Made by a program: the position numbers and the translations under genes. Shown one piece after another: positions 25,179 through 36,433 of a DNA stretch of 62,000 nucleotides. The DNA comes from Cryptomeria japonica (taxonomy: Eukaryota; Streptophyta; Pinopsida; Cupressales; Cupressaceae): assembly GCF_030272615.1 (NCBI RefSeq), contig NC_081415.1, positions 629,837,240 through 629,899,239 of the forward strand, in the 5' to 3' direction. Position 1 is the first letter of the stretch; each line of letters begins with the position of its first letter. The notes under the pieces are model-generated. The model saw nothing but the letters and a program-made list of their open reading frames with translations, had not been told where the DNA came from and did not search any database.

Positions 25179-25839
25179 TTATGGAGGCAGAGGTTGAGTA
25201 TTTAAATGACTTTTGTTTCCCCCATTGGTCGGAGTAAGGGGAGGCACATCATTCCAATCATCTTCATCGGTTATGGAGGTAGACATCTTCACGTACCTCC
25301 ATTTCCAGAACTGAGCGCGTTGCGCACAAACATCTAGCATGCCCTGCATCTGGCCACTTATGATTTTGCTGCTTTTAGCACACACCTCACACACCACCTC
25401 ATGTCTCTCATTCGCCACCTACAATCTACACACTTCCAGCTCAAGGTCCGTATTCTTATCGTTGAAGTCCATGACCTTGTTATTGAGTTCCATGCATTTC
25501 TTATTGAGTTTAGTGCATCTCTTTTTCACTTCAGTGAATCTCCATTCAAGATCAGAAACAATCCCCTTCAACCTTTCATTTTCAGCATGTACCATTCTGA
25601 CTGTCTACGTTAGCAGTTCTACACGCATGACGTCAAACTTAATTTTGTCCATTCCATCATTCCAGTGTACAAAGGGTGGTGGTGGTTGTCTTGCATACTT
25701 CCCTAAACCATTGTTGGAGGTGAGAACATCAAGAGTCCCATTCACCTTTTAATTTGTAGTAGGCATTCTGTTCTGTGGAATAGATGTTTCGACAACCTTT
25801 CTTTTTCCTGTCCCTGCTCTTCCCATTTCTATCCCTGCA
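25179..25839 (-). pseudogene. coiled-coil gene fragment (exon-like), broken
   Basis: On the minus strand one frame runs from the ATG at 25826 to a stop at 25179 (about 215 codons). It is broken by three stops: TAA near 25750, and TAGs near 25610 and 25420. The product starts with a basic GRAGTGKRKV head, then a Pro run. A long helical segment with a heptad-like KKRCTKLNKKCMELNNKVMD stretch follows, and the C-terminus is acidic. TTGTTTGCAG just upstream (25840-25849 on the minus strand) resembles a 3' splice site, so this may be a last exon. Family not recognised. Confidence 0.4.
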
Positions 25840-26732
25840 AACAATGCCAAAAAAGAAGTATTAGTAGACAGGTGAGCAAGACAACATGAAAAATGAAGGA
25901 AACAATAGTTTATGCCAACATGAAACGAACAGGTATCTGTTGCATTTTTGCATGAATAACATTATGTACGATACAAAAGTTAACGTGTTCACTAAAGTTG
26001 ACGTGTTCACTAAACTGGGCACTTGGGTGGCAGGTTACCTGCCAATTGGGAATCCATGTTATGGGAAGATAACTCCATCACTCACCACTCCTCGTCCTGC
26101 ATCCAACTTATTACACATCTTCCATGAAACTATAACAGAAGTCTATTGTTTTTTAATTGATATTTTTTTTGTTAATTCATTTCAGATTCAGTGTTCAAAA
26201 ACAAACAATAACAATGGTATTCTGAACTGTTGTAAGCTACAGTGGAAAGAGAACATGGTTCACAATTCCAATCAAACATTCTGCTTGATCTGTATATGTA
26301 AAATAGCTACAGGAACCCTATTGCTACTCAATAACAAAACCTATGCATATGCAATAAGAGACCTTGAAGAAAACTTGAACAATAAACGACTATCATCAAC
26401 TTTATTCTACCATCCACTATCATTATTAAAAATGTTGCGCACCAAAGACAGGTCTTTGAAGTTATTAAAGGGTAGTTGATGGTGTAGGATCACTATGAAA
26501 TAGTCCAAAAAATCAAGCCTTTACACTTATGTTGCTTAAAATAGCAGGAAAGGTTGAAAATAAAGTACAATTCATTTAAAACATAAACAATAATTGAGAG
26601 GGTTTAAACTATGGTAAGGTAAAATCCATCTCAATATAACATCTCCAAATCCCATCTGAATAGTCTATCAAGACTGATCTTCCACCACAGTATCTCGCTC
26701 TAAATATTAGGAAAGAGGAACAACAATGCAGA

Positions 26733-27171
26733 TCAAAAAATATTATCGCCTCCGATGTCTGGATTGTGCAATGGAGTTGACAGCCAACAGACAGTCACCC
26801 TTGATGACAAATGTGTGGCCTCATTTGAAGTCGGACTTGTTTTTTCTGTGGCATTCTTCTTTACTTGCTTCCTCGATGAATCACATGCAGACTCATTGAC
26901 TGGCACGTTTGTTTCAGGATGTGAAGTCCACCTTGTTTTTTCCACAACATTCTTCTTTTTTTGCTTCCCTAGCAAAATAGATGCACCCTCATTTGTTTCA
27001 GGATCTAAAGTCGGCCTTGTTTTTTCCGCAACATTCTTCTTTTTTTGCTTCCCCAATGAAACATATGCAACCTCATTCATTGGCACATTTGTATCATGAT
27101 TAGCCTTTGATGCTAGAACCTCCTCGCCATGGCCTGCACTATCACTTAAACTCTAGGCAATAGGATAGGAT
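26733..27171 (-). pseudogene. exon-like fragment with 28-32-residue repeats
   Basis: A minus-strand frame follows a splice-acceptor-like TTGCCTAG (about 27172) and runs to a stop at 26733. It contains three imperfect repeats built around GKQKKKNVAEKTRP, recurring at 96 and 84 bases (CTTGTTTTTT anchors at 26836, 26932 and 27016 in plus coordinates). The length difference is 12 bases, so the frame is kept. The Lys/Thr/Glu-rich low-complexity product suggests a disordered, possibly nucleic-acid-binding tail. Function unknown. Confidence 0.4.
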
Positions 27172-27245
27172 AGCTCAATAAGTCATTCTTCATATGTTTA
27201 AAGGAATTTAGTAAACTGCAAAACAATACAATCACTAAAAATTAC

Positions 27246-27732
27246 CTCTGTTGCAATATTCTTTCTTTGTAGTAACTCTAAAACCTTTTTCCTTCTCGCC
27301 TCCCTAACCGGACTGTTGTTGTACACTTGCATTGCTTCCTTTATCTCTTCCTTCCCTTCGATAGGAAGCTCCTCATGTGTTTTCTTTCCATATTTCATGC
27401 ACACCCAATCAGTGATACATTTTTTTTGCATACTGTGTCGTACACCCATTTGGTATTCAATATTAGACTCCCTCTTTTCAAGTGCATCAACGATTTCTTC
27501 GTATGATCCGCATTGCGTTGTCCACTACCACATGGTTGACGACTACGTCGTGCAATCCCCAATAATGGAAGTTGATGTTCTCTAGATCTATGCATATTAA
27601 GCGTCCCCAGATCCCAAAACTAACGGCCTCCATTGCTGGAACAATAATGAAAGAGACAAAAGTAGTGCAACCTGCCATTAATATGTTCTCTTTTGTGATT
27701 GGCCTGTTGCTACGCACAACCAACAGAGACAA
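27246..27732 (-). pseudogene. exon-like fragment ending at a GTAATT donor
   Basis: The frame ending LLQRKNIATE stops being coding at AGAG/GTAATT (about 27245), a plausible 5' splice site facing the acceptor at 27172. About 115 residues can be followed upstream (GSYEEIVDALEKRESN...). A basic segment RSREHQLPLLGIARRSRQ lies in the neighbouring frame just before, implying a one-base shift near 27510. The product is charged and helical; not recognised. Confidence 0.35.
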
Positions 27733-27827
27733 AGCGCCACATTCAATTTTGCACTAATCAAGCATTATAAAGATAATCCAATATATAATGCCTAATAATG
27801 GACCTCCTTGTTACTTGCCCCTCCTTC

Positions 27828-28088
27828 TTATTCCTGTTCGTGAGCACTAATAGAATCATGTTGCCGTTCAGTCTCTTGTTCTATGCTCACCTCATGCTCG
27901 CTACGAACATCCCATTTTTCACTCTCACTGCCTAGAGCATCAATATAATCACCCTCATCTACATTTCCAATGGCCTCATCTTCCTCACCAATACAACCAC
28001 TATCATAATGTTGTTCAATAAAATAGCACACATCATCGATGATTTTTATGCCCATGTATATATCTACATTTCCACTTATAAGTCCCAA
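27828..28088 (-). pseudogene. acidic exon-like fragment
   Basis: A minus-strand frame of 86 residues, rich in Asp/Glu/Ser, ends SAHEQE and a TAA. A GCAAGTAACA donor-like site follows just downstream. It sits between two other exon-like pieces of the same strand and spacing, which is the main support. Confidence 0.3.
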
Positions 28089-28126
28089 CTTCCAGCAATC
28101 ATGCCATGCAATGATAAATATTTACC

Positions 28127-28579
28127 AGTGTGGTTGTGCAGTCATTGAGAAGCTGACTTGACAATGGGTTCAAAATTAGAGACCCGACTCGTGACTCATT
28201 CAGATTTGAATCCCCAACTAGTCCCTGACCTGAAAGCCTATCTCTTGACTCTTTTAGATTTGGATCCCCAACTAGTCTCGCATCTGAAATCCCAACTCTC
28301 GACTCTTTAAGATTTGAATCCTCAACTAATCTTGGATGTGAAAGTCCAACTCCTAAATCTTTCAAATTTGAATCCCCAACTGGTCACGCATCTGAAAGCC
28401 CAACTCCTGACTCTTTCAGATTTGAATCTCCAACTGGTCTCGTACCTGAAAGCCCAACTCCTGACTCTTTCGGATTTGAATCCTCAACTACTCCTAGATG
28501 TGAAAGCCCAACTCCTAAATCTTTCAGATTTGAAAGCCAAACTGGTCCCGCATATGAAGGCCCAACTCTCTCCTGGGTA
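28127..28579 (-). pseudogene. exon-like fragment made of an 18-residue (54-bp) repeat
   Basis: The anchor GATTTGAAT (plus strand) recurs at 28203, 28257, 28311, 28365, 28419, 28473 and 28527, always 54 bases apart. On the minus strand each unit reads as DSNLKESRVGLS plus variants, an 18-residue repeat with one stop near 28390. The fragment is bounded by TATACCCAG (acceptor-like, about 28580) and CTG/GTAAAT (donor-like, about 28126). The strict multiple of three and conserved Ser/Asn/Leu positions suggest the repeat expanded while translated. Confidence 0.5.
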
Positions 28580-28657
28580 TATAGTCACAAGCATTAAACA
28601 GTGACAAAACCAAGCAATACTAGATGTTGCATAATCCATTAAAACTACTTAGCTTAC

Positions 28658-28796
28658 AGGCAGGCCAATGTCACATGTCACTGGGAAACGAACGCAGCCA
28701 ACTCCTAGGAGATCATCTACCTTTACCTCTAGTAACCCATAATCAAGATCAATAGTTTCCCTCAACCTTTTTCACAACACAATTGACATGATTGAA
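28658..28796 (-). pseudogene. exon-like fragment with canonical splice borders
   Basis: A 139-base segment lies between TTTTTTTTCAG (3' splice site, minus strand) and CT/GTAAGC (5' splice site). One frame reads MSIVL, stop, then RLRETIDLDYGLLEVKVD and onward to the donor. It is the most upstream coding piece I can see of a minus-strand multi-exon gene relic covering about 25.2-28.8 kb. That these pieces form one gene is inferred from strand, order and matching splice-like borders. Confidence 0.4.
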
Positions 28797-28799
28797 CTG

Positions 28800-29945
28800 A
28801 AAAAAAAGAGATGCAATTGATATTCTTCACACTATCAATAACACCGCACAATCACCACAAATGACACAACCAACACACGACCGGTTATTCCAACATTGCA
28901 ATATAAAGTTAGCATGTCGATGTGTTATGCACAACCCAACTAATGGTTTAGCCATAAACTATCCATGACATTCAGCTGTAGAACATATTTCGTTGCAATT
29001 ACAATAGAATAATGACTATGATCCATCACCAACGTTGTCAAAAAGGCTTTGTGTGTTCTCCCCATCCAAAATACAACACAAAGACTAGACTTTGTTAAGG
29101 ATTGATAAAGAAGGATGCAAAACATGCTTAACACATTGGCTATGTCTATTCTGGCTCCAACACAAACCTTTCCTATAGCGTGTTAGCGATAGGTTAGTCA
29201 ATCGTAGCCGCTAATTGCAAAATCGACAGTGCAAAATGAGTGTGCAACAATTAAGATGGTCACTCTATGTCACAGAATACATTGGGATTCATTAGCATTA
29301 ACAAAGTCTTTGATGATAATTAATGGGTACAAAGACCTCCAATTCATTATTCCGAAGACACATGTCTTTTGAAACGAGTATCTATTCTAATGCTTCCATC
29401 TCTTTGTTGATATGGGAATATTATTATTTATTAAAAACATAGTCTTAAGTTACCAAAAGAAAAAGAAAACACTATGAAGGATAGACACGTGAGGAGTTCA
29501 TCATGCCAACCGGAGAGATCTGAAACTGAACCCCAAATAACATTTCAAATCGGAGTTGGATCATCAAACACGTGTAGTTCTCAAACATCACAAACATCAA
29601 TAATCTAGATATACAAATACACTAGGATGAACATAAACACTCTCATGCAAATCAACAGAATATATACAAATTTATAACACATAGTTTGCAAGAATAAGGA
29701 TTTCTGGTTCATATATTCAACAATGGTTTTATGACTCGAAGATCCATAAATAACAATCGTACTGCATTCAGGTTGGAAAATAATATCTTATTGTCTAATA
29801 TGGTGCATCTATAGCATATAATATAAGCCATCAACCAATTGCATTGTTCATTTTCATCATTATCAAATTCAGTAAAAGTAAGGACATTAATATTACATGA
29901 TCAAGAACTGAAATTTATACATACATTTCTATCGCATAAAAAAAT

Positions 29946-29991
<46 letters not shown>

Positions 29992-31100
29992 CAAGCCCCT
30001 TTCAAAAAGTTGCACAAGCCCAAAGATTATTAATAAGGGGACATTACAGTGCAAGTAGTATTAAACAAGGGAGAGAGAGCAACAACCTGGGAACGTTTGG
30101 ACATTTGTCGGGGGACTGCTCAATAGTCCTTCAAAATCAACAACCTGCATGGATAACTAATGTTAGTGGTAGTCTACATTGGGAAGTAAATGCATTTCAA
30201 AAGACATAAAAGGAACCTACATGTTTATATATGAAAATGCAGTTTAACATTCAATATAAAATACCACTAAGTAATTTATATCACCTAAATTATATGTGTC
30301 AATTTGCCATAGTGCCAAAGTCGTGCCAAAGTTGTCTATATCAGCCACCTATTTTGGTACTGTTGTTATGCGCTCAAGGACAAACGCCTCTATTTCGACT
30401 CAAAATCAATGCTATGGTCCGACTAACACGTAGCTTAGTCACACGTTTTACACTATATTTTACATTCAACAACTGCGATTGAATATGTCACTAACACACA
30501 GTAGCATTTGTCTATTCTCGAGCCTTGTTATTAACTAACTCCAACTCCAACTGTAAATTGCATCGTGTGTTAGCCTTTGGCTTTACCGCTGTTCACTGCA
30601 TCAAATCACAAACTATACATGAACAATGGTCTGAGAGGTTGTGTCTATTTTGGCTCCAAAATAGACAAATCGTATAGACTAACAATGCCATGTTAGACAA
30701 AAGAAGCCGTCAAATGCAAAACCTACGATTAAAAACCTGCCACAAACATGGGGTGTTAGTCCCCCCATACTGTTTTTTGCAGCCACAATAGAGGCATCCC
30801 GCTGCAAGACTAACTTGAGTTTCATGCTAGTCTTTTCTCTGACAAACGTACCAAGTTTTGCATCCCGCGACCTCTGCTTCCTGTCGGGATGTCGTTCGAA
30901 TGCAATTCCTTCATTCGTAAGCTTTTAATTTGCGTGTTATGCACAATAAACTGACGGTAACCATGAAGCATGCCATGACCGTCCTCCGACATGTCCACAT
31001 AATTTCACATGGGCCCCGAGGAGTGAAACCGAGAACTCGGCAACAACTCCACATCACATACCATGGGTCTGAGTGCCATGACAAGTTGACATGGTATGCA
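28800..31100. other. non-coding region with AT microsatellite
   Basis: No supported gene. It contains the (AT)n at 29951-29990 and members of the dispersed CTATTCTGGCTCC motif described separately. Confidence 0.5.
29951..29990. repeat. (AT)n microsatellite, ~20 units
   Basis: Uninterrupted alternating AT of about 40 bases. Confidence 0.95.
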
Positions 31101-31103
31101 TGT

Positions 31104-31372
31104 CTCGGAAATGTATGATGATGCATGTCGTTGGTACGATAGGTCTGGTGTCAAGCCACAATACACATAGCCTCCCATATATTTTTGCATGTGTTTATTC
31201 TGCAGTTTTTGAGTGAGATTAGGTGCGTCCAACTTGTGTCAAACATGTCTATTCTAGCATCAAAATGTGATTGTACTAACAACATGCATCGACATACATG
31301 GGACACGTCTATTCTGGCTCCAAAAAGGACCTATCGTACCAATGACATGCATCAACATACATGTCCGAGAAT
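31104..31372. repeat. inverted repeat, ~42-bp arms
   Basis: The arm from CTCGGAAATGTATG to TACGATAGGTC (about 31108-31149) matches the reverse complement of about 31328-31369 at 39 of 42 positions by eye. The loop of about 180 bases holds one unit of the dispersed 60-bp motif. Confidence 0.75.
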
Positions 31373-31758
31373 AAATATATATGCAAATACATGTGGCAAG
31401 CACCTAATAGCTACATGACAGAGAAAGTGAGGTAACATGTTCTGTTTCAAATTGAGCTTCTTTTACGTGGTCTTGACCTCATTTACATGTTATGGTTTGC
31501 CTTTTGATGCAAACAGACTCCTGAAAATCAGGTTGTTGACTAGTTGATGCAACCATTCCTTGACTGTGCGTGACCTGCTCTTGTTTAGGAGTTGATTTGT
31601 TGTTTGTTGACAATTAGGAGTTGATCTGTTGTTTGCTTGATGATAGCAAACATGGTACCTTTTTTATCTGCCTAACGTGGAAAAAGGAAGACTAATGCGC
31701 AAATGAAAACATTATTGTTGAAGGGCTCCTTGTTGAAGCAACCTGCGTGTATTCTGGC

Positions 31759-32216
31759 GCATTGTTGAAAGGGGATTTATGGAACTGCAGTTTTCTGTGT
31801 CATGCTACGGCTTGGGGTATGTTGAAATCTGCCTCTATAACTTGTATTTTTCCTGTTTCGGTTTGGATTTTGTTTAAAATCATCAGGGTTTGCATTGTTT
31901 GTTTGCGTTTCTTGTTTGCCTCTATATGTATCCAGAATAGCTTCAGCCTATGTCGAATATTTGCTTGTTTTGGAGCCAGAATAGATGCATACCGTCGCGT
32001 TAGGGTTAGAGACCAATAGGGTTAGGTTTTCTTTTTTTATCTAATGAGCACCTGAGAATAATGGAAACAAAGCATAATATTTCTAGAGTTTCTTTTATCT
32101 ATGTTTTATTTTGTCATTTCCATCTGTATTGCAGATGACATATTTGTTGAATTGCAGGGTCGGAGGATCATCTGCATCACCTTTTCTATATAAATATATG
32201 TGTGTGTGTGTATTGC

Positions 32217-32313
<97 letters not shown>

Positions 32314-32436
32314 TAGCACACACCAAACCACAAACAAACAATGCAAACCCTGTAGGTTTTAAACAAAATCCAAACATAAATCATGCTCACCATGACACAT
32401 AAAACTGCAATCCCAAAAATCCGCTCTCAACAATGA
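31759..32436. repeat. large imperfect inverted repeat around an AT microsatellite
   Basis: Plus 31759-31805 pairs with 32390-32436, and 31861-31905 with 32331-32375. The second block is nearly perfect, sharing GTTTGGATTTTGTTTAAAA and GGGTTTGCATTGTTTGTTTG. The left arm has about 40 extra bases between the blocks. Confidence 0.8.
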
Positions 32437-32547
32437 GTCGTCAACAATCAAGCCTTCAAAAATCGAACACCCTTCAACAATGAGCCAAAATATACGTAGC
32501 CTGTTATATATATATGAATATGAAGCAATACACACACACACACACAC
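32200..32547. repeat. second inverted repeat, TG/TA-rich arms
   Basis: TGTGTGTGTGTATTGCTTCA and following TA at 32200-32230 is the reverse complement of 32505-32547. It is interleaved with the larger inverted repeat, so the two cannot fold fully at the same time. Confidence 0.75.
32221..32312. repeat. (TA)n microsatellite, ~46 units
   Basis: About 92 bases of pure alternating TA. Apparent open frames across it on both strands are simple Tyr-Ile runs. Confidence 0.97.
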
Positions 32548-33367
32548 GCTGATGGTTGTTTATTTTTTCTAGCTTTTAATGTGCGTGTATAAGAATGAGC
32601 ATTTCATCTTTAATAGCTCTGCTCACTATGGAAAACTGACACATATAATTATGGAAATATATATACCTTTAAAATCTTGTAAATCTTCTTCACTTTGCCA
32701 ATCCACAAACAATGAACCTTGGTATCCTGACACGACCATGCTGCAAAATGATGCCTATTTTTCATAGACAAAACACAAAATGACACAGGAAATAAATTTT
32801 TTTTATTGAATGTCTTAGGGTTTCAAATTACCGCAGCCTCCACCCAAATCATTGTCCTCTTGACACCTCCCAAGGGCACACTCACAACAACCTCTACGAT
32901 ACAAAAATGATATAAAAAATTACAATAAAAAATACAGGGTTGACGAAGGAATCATAAAACTATTGTTATCCATTAGGGTTTGAATTTACCGATGCTGTCA
33001 TAACCCTATGCAACAATCTTCAATCGTCCCACCCACCTATGCGCTACGATACCTCCTCCCTACACATGAAAAAACCTGCATGTTAATAGGTGACAACAAT
33101 ATACCCAAACAACTCGCGTTATGCATGTGGTCGGCTTTTGTCCTCCCCTTCGGAGTCACAAATATTTTGACAATTCATACCTATAACTCCAATGGAAGTG
33201 CAACTCCTTCGCTTAGTGATTCAACCGAGGACATTGTGATGCCACAATCGACATGAATTTACATCGTTGAATATTTTGTTTCGCCTCCACTGCGTTCTGC
33301 ATGCAGCTCCTGTATGAAATATATCCAAAATTTTCACGAAATCGAGTTTTCATTCAAAATTTTAAAA

Positions 33368-33585
33368 AAATAAATTTGAAAACTGTGCCCATAACATGTG
33401 CCCGCTGATGTTAGTCAACTCGTGGATGCAATAAAGCAGGTTACCCTAAAAACGTAACCCATGTGGCCATTTAAAATAAATAAATTCAAAATTGTGCCCA
33501 TAACATGTGACCGCTGATGTTAGTCAACTCATCCACGCAATAAAGCCGGTTACCAAAAATGTAAACCACGCGGCTGACAGTATGT
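33368..33585 (+). repeat. 109-bp tandem duplication
   Basis: TGTGCCCATAACATGTG occurs at 33384 and 33493 with the same downstream order: CGCTGATGTTAGTCAACTC, GCAATAAAGC, GGTTACC. This gives two diverged copies with a 109-base offset. Confidence 0.85.
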
Positions 33586-33831
33586 TAACCACCTCACCCG
33601 ATGTAATCGTCGCATTGCCGTGACATCGGCTAGGAAATTGTTAACTGCAAGCAATCTTTTCCATCAAATGCAAAAAGGCAACATCATCCACATCATCACC
33701 ATGACTGATACATCCATGTCATTTGTGGGTCCCAGGCACGTCGGTCTCATGGACATTTTGGACATGAATGATATGCCTTCGACATCATGTAGAGGCATGC
33801 CGTTTTGGAGCCAGAATAGCTACAACCCATA

Positions 33832-33897
33832 ACAAGCACCCTATTCCAAAAGCATCCCTCATAGACAAGCACCCTATTCCAAAAGCATCCCTCATAC
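33832..33897 (+). repeat. 33-bp tandem duplication
   Basis: ACAAGCACCCTATTCCAAAA is found at 33832 and 33865, and the following AGCATCCCTCATA is also repeated. The two copies are essentially identical. Confidence 0.9.
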
Positions 33898-34011
33898 ACA
33901 GGAATCAAAATTAGCCCCTCTCAAATTAATATTTATTATATGTTTTCAAATCTTCTTAATTCCCTTTTAAGTATAAATCTTTTCTTTAATCGATATTTAA
34001 ATTAAAAATTT

Positions 34012-34192
34012 ACTAATATTAAAATAAAATAACTCTACCATTATTATTTTTTGTGCCCTTTACATTTTTGTTTCTATCTTATTATGTAAGTATTAATATA
34101 AATAGTTAATTCCAACCCATTAAATGTATTTACACAAAAATACAAAATGTAATCCTAATTCTTCACTCTTAGGAGAAAATAAAAAAATAAAG
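34012..34192 (+). repeat. direct repeat partner of 47893-48075 (probable LTR segment)
   Basis: ACTAATATTAAAATAAAATA and the following ~180 bases recur with few changes at 47893-48075 in the same orientation. The two copies flank the chromovirus remnant, as LTRs would. True LTR ends at this side could not be located in the AT-rich sequence. Confidence 0.6.
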
Positions 34193-34600
34193 TAAAATAA
34201 AAATCAAAAGGCAAATATACCTTGTAGGAATTAAACCCTAACCAACTGATCCTTAAAACAAGCTCCTTCCACAACACCACTATCAGATTTTAAAACCCTA
34301 CTGGAGGATTTTTATGAAAGCATTTGCTAAGATCCCATAACAAGATATTGAAATGGCAAACTAAGTAACCAATAGAAATAAAAACGATTCAACTAATTGT
34401 CAGGAAGTTAGGCAAAGGTGTGGATGAATAAGTTGAACTGCCAATTCAAGATAATCAAGGAAACTCGATTTTTTTCACATTCAAAACCTGCAACCCAGAC
34501 AGAGAAGAGGAGGTACAAAATATGGCTTTTAGTTTGAACAGCAACGATTACCCCCTCCTATCGATTTGCAGCCAGGTTCGATCAGCAGGGGCAAGGAGTT

Positions 34601-34987
34601 GAGGGAAGAGGAGGGCGTGGGAAAACCCTCTCTGCTTCAGCCTGCAGTCATCACGTGGTGTGGAGGAGGAAGGGAGGCGTGAGCAACACTCCAACACCCC
34701 CTTCTTCCTTTGTATGCTACGCAACCCTCGAGGGAAGAGGAGGGCGTGGGAAAATCCTCTCTGCTTCAGCCTGCAGTCATGACGTGGTGTGGAGGAGGAA
34801 GGGAGGCGTGAGCAGCACTCCAACACCCCCTTCTTCCTTTGTATGCTACGCAACCCTCGAGGGAAGAGGAGGGCGTGGGAAAATCCTCTCTGCTTCAGCC
34901 TGCAGTCATGACGTGGTGTGGAGGAGGAAGGGAGGCGTGAGCAGCACTCCAACACCCCCTTCTTCCTTTGTATGCTACGCAACCCTT
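34601..34987 (+). repeat. 129-bp tandem repeat, three copies
   Basis: GAGGGAAGAGGAGGGCGTGG starts at 34601, 34730 and 34859, a period of 129 bases. Copies two and three are nearly identical, and copy one differs at a few sites. The period is a multiple of three, so both strands are open across it. The GC-rich sequence contrasts with its AT-rich surroundings. It probably lies within the chromovirus 3' LTR. Confidence 0.9.
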
Positions 34988-35159
34988 GAGGAAAAGGGCG
35001 TGGAGAGATGGAAGGGTGTGGCGTGGGGTATTCAGCCCCAAATTTATACATATCGCCTGTTACAAACTTTTAACCTGCAAGTTTCTCATTACCCGTGTTG
35101 ACTATGGTAGGAAAACAAAGAAGTGAGAGAAAGGAAGATCGTTGCATGTCAAATACTAA

Positions 35160-35630
35160 TTAATGCATGCTAATTTTGTAAATAATTACAATTCTTAAAT
35201 TTAATTATATTTTATTAATAATTTGATTATTTTTTATTTATTTAATTTATCTCTTCTAATTTAGTATTTAATTTATAGCCTTTAAATAAAATATTATACT
35301 TTTTCATTAAATCACTGAATAATTAATTATTATAGTTTATTTCATTTCTTTAATTAATCTCTTTATTTATTATATTTTTATTATAGTTTATTTCATTTCT
35401 TTAATTAATCTCTTTATTTATTATATTTTAATTATTCAATTAATTTCTAGCTTTGATTATTTATTACATAATATTTAATACATATATATATTTTAATAAT
35501 TTATTCTTCGAATTATCTATTATTTTATTTGAATCATTTAATTCTCCAATCAATTTATATTAAATTCCCAAATTTAATTTTTACTAATTATTATCTAATT
35601 GGTGTTTTTACACATGGTTCCATTCCTTAG
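35160..35630. repeat. AT-rich tract with a 51-bp tandem duplication
   Basis: About 80% AT. ATTATAGTTTATTTCATTTC begins at 35329 and again at 35380. No gene is seen. Confidence 0.7.
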
Positions 35631-35901
35631 GTCACTGCCGGTGAGCTAGAAAACTCCTCCTCGACCATATGTCCACCTTCGATAGTTAACCTGCAACCAA
35701 CTTATGCTCGACAAAAAGTTGATAGATCACAAAAATTAAATTGCATCATCATTATCACATAAAAATCTAATAAAAATATTATCATCATTAAACATCATAA
35801 TCAACATTATTCATCATCATTAAATAATGACATTAATCATAGCAGTAAAATAGCATTAAAACATCATCATCATGAAATAACTAACCATCATTAATGTCAT
35901 T

Positions 35902-35906
35902 AAACA
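35902..35906 (+). other. target-site duplication AAACA (left)
   Basis: AAACA precedes the LTR start at 35907 and is repeated exactly at 42868-42872. Confidence 0.9.
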
Positions 35907-36422
35907 TGAAAGGAAATAAAAGAGCAAGGAAAGAAAAATGAAACCCAAGTAAGTTTATTGATGAAGTAAATGTTACCAAGAGAAATGCAAAAACCTTGGA
36001 GCGATCACCCAAATGTGAAGGAGGCACAAGAACTTTTGAAAGGGGAAAAGCAAAGAAAAACCCCTTGTGATATTATGAATGAGGCAATGCCTAAAATGAG
36101 AGAGAGAGAGAGAGAGCAAGAATCTCTTTACAATATTATCATTAAGAAGAATTGAGAGAGGAGACATCTCTTAAATAGAGATGAGGAGAGGAGTTACAAA
36201 GCAACTCCCAAATCTATGAATGCCACCATTCATAAAATGTGTGTGCCATGTGTCCACATCCTCTTACGGAGGAAATCTAATATTCCTTAATAAAGGAAAA
36301 TAAAAGAAATGACTTGTCCTCACACATGTACTATAGGACAAATTACATGTAGGAATTCCAAAGGAATATCCTAAACTAAATACAAATAAACCTAAGCCAA
36401 GTAAAGATTAAATATTCTAACA
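35907..36422 (-). repeat. 3' LTR of the Copia element (516 bp)
   Basis: It starts TGAAAGGAAA and ends TTCTAACA in plus coordinates. Compared by eye with 42351-42867 it shows about 11 substitutions (about 2%), a 3-base indel and a GA-microsatellite length change near 36099. The insertion is therefore the youngest dated in this window. Confidence 0.95.
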
Positions 36423-36433
36423 CCCCCCCTTAA
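36423..36433 (-). other. polypurine tract of the Copia element
   Basis: On the minus strand TTAAGGGGGGG abuts the LTR start TGTTAGAATA. It is immediately downstream of the polyprotein stop, leaving almost no 3' untranslated spacer. Confidence 0.85.

Larger units (their letters stand above)
29143..33830. repeat. dispersed ~60-bp motif, GTCTATTCTGGCTCCAAAA, both orientations
   Basis: Plus-strand copies start near 29143, 30642, 31247 and 31307, the last two being a 60-base tandem pair. Minus-strand copies (TTTTGGAGCCAGAATAG) lie near 31970 and 33803. Weaker relatives are near 30385, 31750 and 32478. Several are followed by ATCGTA and a CTAACA...TGTTAG element. Confidence 0.65.

Noticed and set aside
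25886-26479. 197-residue plus-strand open frame
   Set aside because: AT-rich, with odd composition and no motif, and it lies within the probable intron span of the minus-strand gene relic. Treated as chance.
32111-32402. Open frames on both strands across 32.2 kb
   Set aside because: They consist of Tyr-Ile runs encoded by the TA microsatellite.
34548-35101. Long open frames on both strands over the 129-bp repeats
   Set aside because: Openness follows from a stop-free repeat whose period is a multiple of three. No codon bias or motif favours either strand.
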